Assembly: GCA_021464415.1 (NCBI GenBank) | Contig: CM038466.1 | Span: 32,704,833 to 32,768,832 of the forward strand | Direction: 5' to 3' | Source: Lonicera japonica | Taxonomy: Eukaryota; Streptophyta; Magnoliopsida; Dipsacales; Caprifoliaceae | DNA: 64,000 bases | Position numbers and translations under genes: made by a program | The notes under the pieces: model-generated | Database searches by the model: none | Told to the model about the DNA's origin: nothing | What the model saw: only the letters and a program-made list of their open reading frames with translations | Part shown: positions 12,117-24,402 of the stretch, one piece after another | Position numbering within the stretch: the first letter of the stretch is position 1 | Layout: each line of letters starts with the position of its first letter

Positions 12117-12190
12117 GAGCAGCAATAGACCAAGGAATTGCATATGTGCTAATGGTGCTGGCTTTGGCACTTTTCTACATTATTCACTAA
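12117..12190 (+). pseudogene. orphan exon 2 of an AGP16/AGP20-type arabinogalactan peptide
   Basis: A splice acceptor (tttttgcag) precedes a 74-base exon that starts with the last two bases of a split codon and reads AAIDQGIAYVLMVLALALFY plus IIH and stop. The IDQGIAYVLM block and following hydrophobic tail are the GPI-anchor signal of the AGP16/20/22 class. These short plant cell-surface proteoglycan cores normally have a first exon with a signal peptide and an Ala/Pro-rich core. The split-codon phase fits the usual intron position. No such first exon is found upstream; a MITE and a Copia element lie there instead. The exon itself is undamaged. I call it a gene fragment; a distant first exon cannot be excluded. 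Confidence 0.6.
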
Positions 12191-12956
12191 TGTAAACTCA
12201 ATCTTTCTTTCTTTTTTTTTAAAAAAAAAATTAAAAAAAAAAAATTTCTTCAAACTCTGTTATTTTAGATTGTGAAGATTCATAAATTATTTTTATTTCT
12301 TGGAATTTTCAGCAGTTCTTATTTATGTCTCCATTGTGCATTTTTCATTACTGACTCTGCTTGCACATGCGCAATTATATACACTTGCAATGCTACAACT
12401 ATGTATTCATAACGCAAATTATATGATTATACGATATATATTTAGACACAATAATTGTGAAGATTTTTTTAACAGGTGAGGTAATGGGTTCAATCCCCAC
12501 ACCCTTTCAAATTATTAGTACTTCCTAAAAGGAAAATATTATTAAGTAAAATAAGTTTATCTAATTATTACACCCCGTACAAATAATTTGTTGTAAGAAT
12601 AAATATTGTTGAAGATCACAATCACACAAGTTGTTATTCTTAAATGTAAATAGTACCCGAATGAAAGGACAATTTGTAACTATATAATAAGGGGTAATAG
12701 ATTAGAATCCTAAAATAAATAAAAGATTACGTGATTAAAATTGCAAGAATATTTTTTTGGTGAATAATGCCTAGCACCTAGTATATATTAAAAAGCCATA
12801 GATCATAGACACAACTCACTCCGTCTAGATACGGATATGCCGATCATTTGTAAATAGGATGGTTGTTTTTTAAATAAAAATACCCAAACTATTTTTTAAA
12901 ATCCAATATTTCGTGGCTTCATAGATCTAGCATTGTTATAATCTCTTGGTTTAGTT
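12191..12956. other. no gene seen
   Basis: Starts with what would be the 3' UTR of the AGP-like exon, then AT-rich sequence up to the 5' truncation point of the next Copia element. An isolated box B-like motif near 12487 is not supported as a tRNA or SINE. Confidence 0.4.
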
Positions 12957-12969
12957 TTTTCATAAAGCA

Positions 12970-15900
12970 TTTGAATTGTTTCTCTCCGGTTGTGAAGCAC
13001 ACCTCGATCCGAGCATTGTTTGTTATAGTGGCGCAATTTGATCTCGAACTTGAACAACTCGATGTCAAAATTGCGTTCTTACATGGGGACCTAGAGGAAG
13101 AGATTTATATCTCTCAGCCGGAGGGATTCAAAGTTGTTTGGTAAATAAAACAGTGTACAAACTTCAAAAGTCATTGTACGGATTAAAGCAGTCCTCGTGT
13201 CAATGGTACAAGAAGTTTGACACGTTCATGATCGTGCAGAAGTTTACTCGGAGCGAATTTGATCATTGTGTTTACTTCAAAATGCTCGAATCTGGCTGTA
13301 ACAACCCGCCTTTAAAAGCAGACGTTAACGGATGTTGTCTCTAATAACAGCTAAAAATATAGGCAAATTAATAATATTAAATGCAACATAGTATAAAATT
13401 CTAAAATTTCACGAAAATTCGGCATGATGCCTCTGTATATACAATATACCAATCCTGTTGAAAAATTTAAAAAATATAACTTTACAAGTTCAAATCCTTC
13501 ATGGGAAAGAAAAATATTATAATACAAATCCCAATTGTTTTCCAAAGTAAAAATAATTAATAACCATCTCTTTACAAATTAAATAGACACATGATACATG
13601 CAGTTAATGCCCAATAACTAGAAAAATACTAAACACGACTCATGGTAGCAGAGGACTACGCAAATCCCGCACTCTTCCCCGTGAACGCAAGAGAAAACTA
13701 CAAGAAATACCTGCAAATGAGAAACGAGGGAATGAGCCAGTGCTGGCCTAGTGGGAAACATAGGGGAAGGAAAAAATGCAATGCATATGCAAGAAACCAA
13801 TGTCTACAAACTTCATGTTATAGAACAGTAGTTATAAAAGTTCAGCTTGTAAAATAGTCAATGATTTATACAATTAAAAATAAGTTGGTCCGCCCCGGCA
13901 TACTGACCTACCTCAAACAACCATATCCCAAGGTACAATCCCATTGTACTGCTCATAACACAATTCCCCCACCACCTCCTCCTCCTCCTCCTCGACCTAA
14001 TACCGGTACTAGACGGAATAAGATATTCACAAACGCACCCCACCTTTACCATGGGTCTGTGCACTGGTAACCAGATTTCTAGCACCCCATCTTTACCATG
14101 GGTCTGTGCAATAACATAACTCAAGCATTTATATACCGGTGCTTATCCGGTTCCAACAATCTTAATATATCAATATCGAACGGTAGTAGTAATGCCCATG
14201 GATTTATTTTAATAATTAAAATAGTAATAACCCATGAATAAAGTTAAAACAATTATCTCAACAGTTCTCATGAATAATTTTCTTAGCTTCACAATAATAA
14301 TACAAATGCCATTTCATGGGTTTAATATACTACTTTTGGCAAAATCATACTATCTTTCCCAACAAAGTTCATTTGTACAATCTTGAAAAAGGACCAACAC
14401 CATAATTTAGTAAAAACCATCAATTAATGGTCAAAATTCTCAGATTTATTTAAGTTATGCATTGCACCATTACTATACTTTTCATTCAATCTATGTCCTT
14501 TCAAGTGAAAAACAATTTGATGTAGTTCTAGACCACTTGGTAAGGCAACAACCCACCAATTAACATGTCTAAACATAGTTTAATAGACAATGAAATATTA
14601 TGCATATTCAGAATTTAATCTACATGCTCATGTCATCCATACATTGTACGAGCAGTTGCTAAATTATCCAATTCCATGAGGTTAATCCAAACTAGCAAGA
14701 GAAGTAATACTAGGCCCGCTAGAAATTTTACTTAACCCCACATGCCTGTCCGACCATGTGCTAAAGAATGGTTTTAAAGTGATTAACTTTCTGGAAACTT
14801 AAAGATTCAGGTGAAAATCTCAATTAATAGACATGCATGTGACGTTTCTAGCCATTTCGGTACCAAATTCACAAATTAACACAAGGATAGCAACATGCAT
14901 TGAAATCAGCCTACATATACTTTATATATAACTCATACAGCAGCTGATTTTACACTCAGATCGTTGATATTAATCTTGAACCACATACATTCAGAGAAAA
15001 ACATGGATTTGGTACCGAAGAGCTTGTATTACTACTCAATAAATCAATCTTATCAAGAAATAAAGAAAAGAAGGGGAGTTCCCACCTTATTGAAGCTTTA
15101 ACTTCGAAAATTAAGCAGAGGATTGAGCCGAAACAAGTCAATTTCGAATATCCCCAAAATAGCTTCAAGCTCCATCAATGGAGGATGAGGAAGATGATGA
15201 ATAGTGATGGGTTAGGGATGATTTGGTGGAGATTTAGAGTATGGAGGATGGATGCCCAATGATTGCTCAAACACCTCCTAAAAATAAGCTCTCAACTCTC
15301 TCTAGGGTGTTCTAAGAGTTGAGGTCGAAATTGTGACAAAAGGGGATGAAAATGACGCTTTAAAGTGTTTTGGACGGCCCAGATTTTCTGCCGGACCGGT
15401 CCACAAAAAGGCCATACCGGTCCGCGCTTTAGCACTTTTAGGTCTGGAGCACTGTTTGTATTTTGGTCATAACTTTTCGCTCGGAACTCCGATTTGGGTG
15501 ATCTTTATGTCCACGTAAAGGTATTTCAAAGATCTACAACTTCTTAAGAGGAAGTTTTCCCAAATTATGGATGGATAATTTCCAGAAATTCGTCGAAGAT
15601 AGCGCTCTGCCAGGACGTTGCCGAACGATCAGATTTTGTTGACCGACCTACTTCGTACACTGTTTTGACCAACGAGGAGCATGAATTGGCTTTCAGTCAA
15701 AACACGAAAGTTGTAGATAGGATAGAAATCTAGACATACGCACAAACGTGGACTTAACCGGATAAGAAACGGAGAAACTACGATATCTCAAAGTTAGCTA
15801 AAAAATTAGTTAATCGCGTAAAGTAGAAACACCCAATTAATATCTTGATTTTAATTTGAACCGCCCGAATTACAAAATGATTGTTCCCTAAGACTCAAGA

Positions 15901-17029
15901 TACCTAATATGATATGCTAAAAGTGTTGGATCAACTAAAAAGGGTTCGAAACCAAAAGTTAATGCCCTAACGGAGATTAAGCCTTAACCGGGCTTAAGAA
16001 GATGATTAACTCGAAAACGAAACACGGGATGTTACACTGGCAATTTCATCTATTTACTCCTATACGTTGACGATATGCTCATTGCTTCCCGAAGCTTGGT
16101 GAAGATCGACGTATTGAAAGCTCAGTTAAGCAAGGAGTTTGAGATGAAAGATTTGGGTGGAGCGCGAAAATTTTTGGGGATAGATATCGTACGAGATAGG
16201 AAAAGGGGACGATTGTGTCTTACACAATCTCAATACCTTGAGAAAGTGTTGCTCGATTCGAGATGAAAAATTCAAAGCCGGTGAGTGTCCCGTTAGCACC
16301 GCACTTCAAACTATCGGCAACGATGGCTTTTAGCTCCAAGGAAGAGGTGGAGTACATGGCTCAAGTTCCTTATGCAAGTACGGTTGGGAGTTTGATGTAT
16401 GCCATGGTATGCACTCGACCGTACATTGCTCAAGTCGTGAGCATTGTTAGTAGGTATATGGAAAACCCTAAAAAACCACATTGCAAGCCGTTAAGTGAGT
16501 TCTACTATATCTTCAGGGTACGATGGACAAAGGGTTAGTATTTGAAAAATCTGGAATGTTAACTATTGAGGGTTTTGTGGATTCGGACTACACCAGCGAC
16601 CTAGACAAGCGGAGATCGACTACGGGTTATGTGTTTACATTGGGTAGTGGTCCGTTGAGTTGGAGGTCGATGATTCAAAGTGTGGTAGCGTTGTCTACCA
16701 CGGAGGCAGAATATATTGCAGTAACGGAGGCGGTCAAGGAGGCCATATAGCTCCATGATTTAGTAAGTGATCTTGGTTTGAAGCCAAAAAAAGTGGTGGT
16801 GCACTGTGACAGTCAGAGTGCAATTCACTTGGCGAAGAATCAAGTTCATCATGGAAGAACCAAGTATATTGATGTTCGATATCACTTCATTTGGAAAATT
16901 ATTGAAAACGATGTTGTAAATCTGGTTAAGATAGGCACCAAAGATAATTCGGCAGATATGTTGACAAAGGTTGTCTCGTTGGCCAAGTTTGAGCATTGCT
17001 CGACGTTGGTCAATATTTTTCGGTGTTGA
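12970..17029 (+). pseudogene. Copia RT-RNase H remnant
   Basis: Segments are 12970-13296 and 16042-17029. RT motifs are FSPVVKHTSIR, QLDVKIAFLHGDLEEEIY, YGLKQSSCQWYKKF and the catalytic LLLYVDDMLIA, then KEFEMKDLGGARKFLGID. RNase H motifs are GFVDSDYTSDLDKRRSTTGY and STTEAEYIA, ending near DNSADMLTK. Lesions are a frameshift with stop after EGFKVVW near 13138, a stop/frameshift at 16263, a further frameshift near 16500-16523 and a stop at 16748. The YVDD residues are intact but the copy cannot be active. Confidence 0.85.
13297..16036. mobile_element. 2740-bp solo-LTR-like insertion
   Basis: It begins TGTAACAACCCGCC and ends GGGATGTTACA, so it has TG..CA ends with a 6-7 bp inverted terminus, TGTAACA. 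A perfect 5-bp target duplication, ctggc, lies at 13292-13296 and 16037-16041. Removing the insert and one duplication restores the Copia RT reading LESG-NFIYLLLYVDD. No coding domain, PBS or internal repeat of its own ends was seen, so a solo LTR (Gypsy-like by its ends) is the simplest reading; a non-autonomous element is the alternative. Inside are a (CCT)n run at 13974-13993 and two copies of tttaccatgggtctgtgca near 14043 and 14090. Confidence 0.8.
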
Positions 17030-17069
17030 TGCCCCTCAGGAGGCGGTGGTCCTAAGGGACCGGTGGGGG

Positions 17070-17640
17070 TGATAGTGTCTTATTCGATGATTTAATCATG
17101 GTGGAGTGCATTGGGGTCTTGTGGAACATCGCCAAGGTGGAGAATTGAAAATTTGGCTCTGTATAGGAATTCTATTCCTATTAGGTTTTATATTGCTCAA
17201 TTCTTAATTGGCTTTGTATTATCCAATTTGTCGTAGGATTTGGCTTTGTGCAATCCTAGACCATAGGATTTATACTCTATAAATAGACCCCTTGTCAAAG
17301 GGTTTATTTATGAGTTGTGTTATATTATTTACTAGCTAGATTAAAGAGTATATTTGAGAGATAATATTGAGAGCTCTAATTGGCGGTTAGGGTTTGTTTT
17401 GTGCGTTGTACTCAGCATTGGTCTCATCGATAATAGCTATCACCCGGTGGATTAGTGGCGGTTTGGCCGACACCACCTAATTGCTTGCGTGCTTGGTTAG
17501 TTGTTTTCTTCTTTAGTCTCTTATTATTCGTATTGTTTGAATACCAGTGGTGCTTGTTTCTTTAATTATTGTACGCATAATTATCCGGTCGTTCCTACGC
17601 TTGTGCTAAGGCTTGTTCTAGCGGTATCTTAGCACAATAG
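17070..17640 (+). repeat. probable 3' LTR of the decayed Copia element
   Basis: A purine-rich tract (accggtgggggtga) at 17059-17072 immediately follows the end of RNase H, and the LTR would start at the TG of 17070. A promoter-like TATA box, ctctataaatag, is at 17274-17285. The 3' boundary is not resolved. Confidence 0.5.
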
Positions 17641-18392
17641 CATATAAATGAGAATTTCTACTCCAACCAGCAGATGAGTTTAAAGACAGGTGTGTTTGAC
17701 TTTCAACCAAAGTCAACTTCTAATTGAGCTACCACATGGATTGATATACGTGAAGCCATAACTGGTTCTGGGTAATTATAATTGCGGTGATTGAGCGTTC
17801 CATAGAGATTTCTATACCGTGCTCAGTTCTCTCTCTTTGCAGATCGCCCCTTTTATGGTCAGTTGTAAAAATTCTCAGAGGTTGATGAGGTTTGTTAAAC
17901 ATAAGTCCGCCCGGATGGGAATACACTGTCAACCTATCAGAGTAGCATTAACGTAAAAATTAAGGGCACCCTCGAATAAATGAAAGAACCCAATTGGCCA
18001 ACAATTAAAGAATCTAGAAGTAGTATCAGACATCTTATTGTCCTGAAATAGTTTGCCTTTGCTCGTGTGGTCAAATGTTTTAAGAAATGGCTAGAAATAG
18101 ATCATTGAGATAAATTGATATAATTTGTATGTATAGGGTGCAAAGCGTTAAAATTTAATACATTCTTTTAATTTAGAGTGCATTAGTGTCATTTTGTCAC
18201 GTGTGTGTGTATATATATATATCTGTATCTTCTTCATAGCTTTTGGACAAATATATATGCACCAATATTAAACTAAAAATGAACATAGAGAGAGAGTAGT
18301 AGCAGTTTAAGAAAGAAGCCTTCCACTTAAAATGTCAGTCAAGAGAACAGAAACAATGAGCTCTCCACACTCCAACCACCACAATAAGGGCT
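17641..18392. other. no gene seen
   Basis: Non-coding. A TATA-rich microsatellite at 18206-18222 follows. Its right end adjoins the last exon of the RBX1 pseudogene and may be that gene's old 3' flank. Confidence 0.35.
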
Positions 18393-18654
18393 TCAGTAAA
18401 AATGCTTCTGAAACTCCCACTCGCTGTTATCTTAAGCATAAAGGAGACAAATTACAAAAGTAATTAAGGAATATGTTTATATATAAATTTTGATACAAAC
18501 GATGATAATTGACTCATTCTTCCATTCAAGCTTTTGTGCAGTCCAATAATTGTATACCCCCTGCCGTTTCAAATTAGGCATTCATTTAAAAAGTTGAATA
18601 TTGTAGGAAACACTGCCTTCAGTGAAATCAATTGTAAAGAATGAATCTTGCTTA

Positions 18655-19192
18655 GAGCATCTCTAATAGGCATGTGTAAATTATGTCACATGGAATTTGT
18701 ATAAAATTTACGCATTGTGTATAATTTTTGGTGCTCTAACGATGCTGTGTAAAATATGCCACATCATCTTTTGTGTAAAATGGATGTGTATTTTACACAT
18801 CCATTTTATACATTCACTTCATCATTTTCTTTCTCCAACTTTTTACAAAAACTTTAAAATAGTATAATTAAAAATTAAAAATATATTTTGTAATAAAACT
18901 TGCATATTTGAATTCTATTCATCAAGATCTTTAAATCAATACCCACTTTGACTATTTAATTATAAATACTAAATATTTATAAAAAAATGTTGAATATTAT
19001 ATATTCCATGTATTTTCATATAATTGGTGCATCATAATTTTACACAAAATTATAAGTATGAACCATTGGAGCAAAAATAAAAATGTGTATAATTTATGTG
19101 TAAAACAACTTTTTATCAACCAAATGTCAATTATTTATTAGTCCACATGTTTTTACACATCAATTTTATACATTGTTATTGGAGAAGCTCTT
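18655..19192. mobile_element. MITE, GAGCATCTC-type termini
   Basis: The left end is agagcatctctaatag and the right end, reverse-complemented, is agagcttctccaataa. The interior is non-coding and AT-rich, with repeated tgtgtaaaa/ttttacaca motifs. It lies in the last intron of the RBX1 pseudogene. No clear target duplication. Confidence 0.55.
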
Positions 19193-19254
19193 GACTATCA
19201 TAAGATTTGTAAATTGATTTTACAAATGGGGCTCTTAACTGAGGCGTCCCAACT

Positions 19255-20299
19255 AAGAGTATCTCTAATGGTATAATCAAAATAATAATTATAATTAATT
19301 TTAACAATGTTGATTAAAAACACTATCCCAATGGTATGATCAAATATTAACAACCTTTCACCCAATAACCAAATATACTCATCAAAGTTAACAACCTTTT
19401 TCAATAACCAAAATAAGCGACCACTAATTTTATTGGGTAAAAGATAATCTTTTTAGATTTAAATCATCTTTCCCTCCTGTTTTTTTAAACAAAATTCAAA
19501 TTGATTAATTTGCGGCCAATTAATATAATAAACTCTACAAATTTAATTATTGAGAAAAAATAGCCCGCGGAGATGCCTACATTGTTAATTTTAACAACTT
19601 TACTTTTACACTTTCCAAAATTTATTTCACTTTACTTTCTCTCTTTAAAAATTTTTTTAAAACACCATAACTTTAAATCCAAAATTTAAAATTAGATAAA
19701 ATATATATATATATATATTTGAAACCTACTCGTCGATATCTATAAAATAAGATCTATTGTGATTATTTTTTGAAATTTTTTTATGAAATTTTTTAGTTAA
19801 TTGAAAAAAACTCAAACAAAAACCAAATTCGCATTTCAATGTACTTACAAATTCTACCAAATACCATATTTTAAAAACTCAACTCCAAACATCATCTAAA
19901 GGTTTAAGTTTTCAGATGTAAGTGGTTTCAAAGTTGTTTATTTGCCAAAAAAAATTAAGTGGTTTGCCACTTAAAATTGAAAATTTGCATCAAAAATTTT
20001 AAGTGAAAAATTAGCCGCTTAAATCTAAAAACTTAAAAAACCTTATTGTAAAATACCTCTTTTACCCTCTTCAAAATGAGAATCATGTGATATAAATCAA
20101 CTAATAAAGGCAAAATTGTCATATTAAAAATATTCAATACGTGTTATATTCAAACAAATAACAATTTTTTCATATACAATTTTCAGAACTAAACAAATAA
20201 TTTTTCCAGTTTCAGTTGTTTTATCAAACGCCACATGAATGAATAATCAAAAGTCATTTTAATTATTCAATTTTGTTTCTTCCATTGGAGATGCTCTAA
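19255..20299. mobile_element. second GAGCATCTC-type MITE, with another MITE nested in it
   Basis: The left end is agagtatctctaatggtata and the right end, reverse-complemented, is agagcatctccaatgg. About 1.05 kb, non-coding. It contains the separate repeat at 19895-20237. The boundaries are approximate, and it may be a compound of two related elements, because a further agatgcctacattgttaatt motif lies near 19571. Confidence 0.45.
19895..20237 (-). mobile_element. hAT-like MITE, family member A
   Basis: The reverse complement starts tggcgtttgataaaacaact and matches the copy at 40431-40838 along its length, including the repeated atttaagtgg motif and the facing gccacttaa motif. Non-coding. Confidence 0.55.
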
Positions 20300-20637
20300 G
20301 AAAGCAAGACTTCTAATTTGAGATGGAGGATGTAAAAAGTGCAACCACGTCATCTTATTTCTTTGAAAAATTACCGATTAATCTTTACGGAAAGGACAAA
20401 TACATGAACCAATCAAGTCTTTTTTAATAAAAAAAAGAGAGATGTAAATCTCTCCTTTTAACTACAACAATGAAAATCCCCCAAACTTGGGATCTCTCAC
20501 GGGGTCCAATTTGCTTGAACCAAACAAGTCTTATGTGTATAGGAAGAGGAAGAAATGAGACGTACCGAGTGGACACACTCGACAAGTCTTGAGGCAACGG
20601 CTGATGCAGTGGAAGTGGAATGCGTGGTTGCAAACCC

Positions 20638-22709
20638 CTGCACAAATTTTTTCTTTCAAACCATAATTGAAAACGCAAGTGAAGTTTAGTTATTTTCCAT
20701 ATATATAACCAACCAAATGCACCAGTAGAAATTAGATTCCATAAAAAGTAGTGCAATGAAAACCACCAAACATGGCAACAATGAAATTTTTATGGAACGT
20801 TTTCCATGGAGAAGAAGTGCAGCAAAAGACACACTAAGCGACTCAGCTACAAAACCACCGCTCTAATCACTAGCGGTTCCAGAAATTCATTGTAGGAGAG
20901 AGAGGGAGGGGAGGGGGGTGTTGGGTACTAGTAAATAATAACAATATAGATGAAATATGATCTCAAACTACTTAAAGCAAATCAGGGCCTAGGCGCTACC
21001 AAGTTTATAACAATTACATTTGGCAAACAGCATAACTAAAGCTACAAGACAACAGTCAAACACCCATGTAAAGATTAAATGTTCAATTTTTTAAGTAATT
21101 TTTCATTTATTGTCAAGGTTTTTCTTTTTTGGTTTCTGAGGAGATGGGGGATAAACTATAGAACTCCATCACACTATAAAATAACCTCAGAGACAGTTCC
21201 CACAAAACGTCAAATAAAAACGTTAGCAACAAAACCTTGCCAACAATAGCCACAAGGTACTTTTTGCGACAGCACCTCAGGCGCGACAAGTGCTCTATTT
21301 TTCTCTTTACCAATGTCTTCTTCTTTCTCTATCGTGATCAATCTTGTAGTGTCCCATCTCTGTGATTTTCTCTGGTGCGTTGTGTTTGATGCATACATAC
21401 CCCTGTGCACACCCCTTCACTTTTTCTGTATCTATCAATCAGTAACTCCTTTTTTCCATCGTCTTTATCAATTCAATATATGCAATGTGCGTACAGTGCA
21501 CCTCAATTTATGTTATTTAACATTGAATGGTATAAATATTAATTTTTAATTTACAGTAACCAGTTGATAACCATGCTGCTGGCATGATTGTGGATTTATT
21601 ATAACAGTCTTCCTTACGATATACACACTTTGTAGCCCCTTCATTTTAGAATAATATTAACACAGCTGCCAAATATTTCTGCCTACCACTCTTTTCTAAC
21701 ACTACACCTCTCTATCTCTCAGCCCTGCCACCCACAATCAACCTCATGGCACACACCAAGGGCAATTGCAATTGGTCCAAGGCCCCAGCATGCAAGCCCA
21801 TACAAACTAATCATCAAGAAACATACAAACTAATCATCAAGAAACATCGTCGCCAATAGACCCAAAGACGATGGAAACCTGACAAGTTATGATGGTGCAG
21901 ACGTGTGTTCAGAGTAACAAGGGGTGTGATTTCTCAAAATTCACCAACTGTGAACTGCAATTGTACAAACTCACTTCAAGCATGACACTAGTACACGTCG
22001 CTGACTAATGGCGGATGACATCAAGGGCAGCAGAGAAAGGGATCATCCCACCTGTCACAAGGTGCGCATTCCCCTTGACCACCAACATACTCAAGCGAAA
22101 CCTAGTGGAATTACCCTGGTGACATCCCAAATTGTCATGATGGATAATATAGATCAAGTTTTGTATTCTACGCACGATACAGATGACCTTGTGCACAGGG
22201 GAAACAATCTATGGAGGAAAGTTACAGTCTCATTTTGAACTATGCCCCAAAAACGACAAAATAGGGCAAAAGAAATAGAAAACGAATAGGTGCATTCTGG
22301 AGTAGGGCAGATAGCCAATTAACCCAGTGTAGACACCACATTTGAATTCCAAATCTAACGTGACAGCTATCAAAGAACGAAGTCCTTTGAGCCTTTGAGC
22401 ATTTGAATTCAAGTTCCATAACGAGAATAGAAAATTAATGAAATTAAAAAATCTTGAACATTTAGTACAGCAGGGTAAAAACCAAACCCAAGTAAAAATA
22501 AAATAACAAATTTTTGATTCCACAAAAACGTTAGTGTATACACCAGCAATTAGTTTTTTGAAAAAACCATCGAAAATCACTCTTGTAGTTTATAATAAGA
22601 ACCTTAACACCAAGCAGAATACAATTTAAGCTGAGAACAAAGCAATAATAGTAACAAAGATATACACATTTAACACTGAGATGTATGAAGATTTAGGAAG
22701 CCTGCATTC
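20638..22709. other. RBX1 pseudogene intron 3, no other gene supported
   Basis: AT-rich. An open stretch on the minus strand near 22005-22196 follows a CAG acceptor-like site, but I do not recognise the peptide and it has no partner exon. No transposon termini found. Confidence 0.35.
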
Positions 22710-22768
22710 CCCAAGCAACCGTTCATACCTCGCTTGTGGCAATGATTGGTTAGCTTGACACACAATAC

Positions 22769-23759
22769 CTACGAAACGATTGAAACAATGACAACATCAA
22801 TTCAAATTTAGTAAACAGGAAGAACAAAGAAGTTGAAGCAAAGCAATATATCCAAAAATCAATACTTCCTAGAATTATGACTTCCACGCTTTCCGACAAA
22901 ACACTAATTCCATCTTAACCGATGCTTATTTAACAAGTGTGAAGTTTGGTAGATTGATTTTAAAGGTGCTTTTGTTCTGTCGAAAGCTGAAACTGAAGCA
23001 CCTGAATCTTGGTCTATTTACATTTTACCTGAAAGCAACATCTGAATAGAATTAAAAACATTATTTGGACTATTTTTGCTCCACTTTTATTCTTCAAAAG
23101 ATAGTTTCTTCCCGAGAAAAAGGTAATTTGGACATTACACTCTTCCAATGAAGGGGAACCATTCAGATTCAGACCCAATTTCACCTCTTAATCATTAAAA
23201 GGTTTTGATTAACCCCTAGCCTCTGATTTTACAACAAAACAAACAAGAATCTCTACCTCTGAAATCTTAATCCCTTGGGATTCAGACTTTAGATGCTCCA
23301 TCAAGCGCCAATAAAAAGTAGGATGACACTAATTTAAACCCGATCTTCAAGCACAAAACTTTTATGTAATGACTGTGAAAAGCTTGAGAACATGACTTAA
23401 CATTGAATGTTGAAGTCTTAATGCTTAGTGCTGAATTGAAGCTCTCAAAGAAATGTTACATTTTATTTGCCTCTGAATGGTGAATAGATGACCTTTTACA
23501 ATTTTACCCTTATTATCATGATACATATCCATAGCTAACGAATGAAAAGAACAGGGGGCCATTGGAATGAAATTTTGTTTAAGTTAAACTAAGCATTCAC
23601 CAGAGTTGCCTCTTAATGATGGATGCTGAATTTTATCTAATACAGCATTAAGAGGTGAGAAAACAAACATTTTTCTACCTCTTAATGCTGAATGGAAGTA
23701 TCTTATACAAATAAACAAATTTAAACATACGAAATCCAAAGAAAGAAAGCAAAACTCAC
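22769..23759. other. RBX1 pseudogene intron 2
   Basis: Non-coding. The part from about 23420 to 23700 has repeated cctcttaatgctgaatgg-type motifs in both orientations, reminiscent of a decayed plant hAT MITE family, but I cannot set its ends. Confidence 0.35.
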
Positions 23760-23785
23760 ATAGATCCATGATACGGTTCCTGCAA

Positions 23786-24066
23786 ATTGCACAATTATCC
23801 AAAATAATATCTGCATCCACCAATCAATTAACAAACCAAACTAGCAAAAAAAAAAAGACAAAATAAAACAAAAAGCAACTTAAAAGTCCATATGAACGTG
23901 TAATTTCAGTGTGTATAAACATTAGGCAGTGATCAAAGAACAAGGGCTAGGGTTTCTTTCTTGTGCTAAACAAAATTAGCAGAAGTTCAAAAGCAATTTT
24001 AGATTTTCGCTAATTACACAATTATACACAACAATATCTGTATCCACCAATCAATTAACAAACCAA
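23786..24066. repeat. diverged duplication covering the start of an RBX1 exon
   Basis: The stretch cacaattatccaaaataatat at about 23790 and following bases recurs near 24018 as cacaattatacacaacaata, and both continue into ccaccaatcaattaacaaac. The second copy therefore carries the intron acceptor region and the first part of RBX1 exon 2 again, about 229 bp upstream in gene orientation. No second full exon results. Confidence 0.55.
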
Positions 24067-24402
24067 ATCATCAAAAAATGTCCAAAATCAACCAAAAGCA
24101 ATTATGTTAACATAAAATATTCTACACTACAGCAATCAAATAACTAAGTTCTAGGGTTTTTCATTAGGTCCAGAGAGTTGCATCCACTAATCAATTTTTT
24201 TGTTCAGAAACAAAACGCTCTTATTAAAATACTAATCAAAGCGTTACAAAGAAGATTACATCCTTAGCAAACAAGAAGTCCACCAAAGCCCCTAGTGTTT
24301 TTCATAAATACATACCCCAAGCCCAAAGAGAAACAGCGTTCCACTTTTTGATCTTGAATCGCTTATTAGCCTTCTTAGACACCGATGTTGAGGTTGATGC
24401 AG

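Larger units (their letters stand above)
12957..17640 (+). mobile_element. decayed Copia element, 5'-truncated, split by an LTR insertion
   Basis: Contains the reverse transcriptase and RNase H part of pol and a 3' LTR-like region. It starts abruptly in RT; gag, protease, integrase and the 5' LTR are missing. The pol sequence is continuous if the insertion at 13297-16036 plus one ctggc copy is removed. The right limit is approximate, because no second LTR exists for comparison. Confidence 0.75.

Noticed and set aside
12485..12505. Box B-like gggttcaatccccacacc as a tRNA gene or SINE
   Set aside because: No box A, no foldable tRNA around it, no poly(A) tail and no target duplication.
13858..14124. 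Arg-rich and Pro-rich ORFs on both strands
   Set aside because: They are translations of a (CCT)n microsatellite inside the solo-LTR-like insertion.
18332..18463. A 43-codon plus-strand ORF with a plausible leader (MSVKRTETMSSPHSNHHNKG)
   Set aside because: Its centre is the antisense of the last RBX1 exon (18393-18430), which explains its coding-like look; no peptide family recognised.
22005..22196. Minus-strand exon-like ORF (LVVKGNAHLVTGGMIPFSAA)
   Set aside because: It lies in an RBX1 pseudogene intron, has no partner exons, and the peptide is not recognised.
24316..24380. Reading as the zf-RVT end of another LINE (WNAVSLWAWG)
   Set aside because: The preceding KKANKRFKIKKW and the donor phase fit RBX1 exon 1, and the next exon continues DIILDNCAICRNRIMDL.
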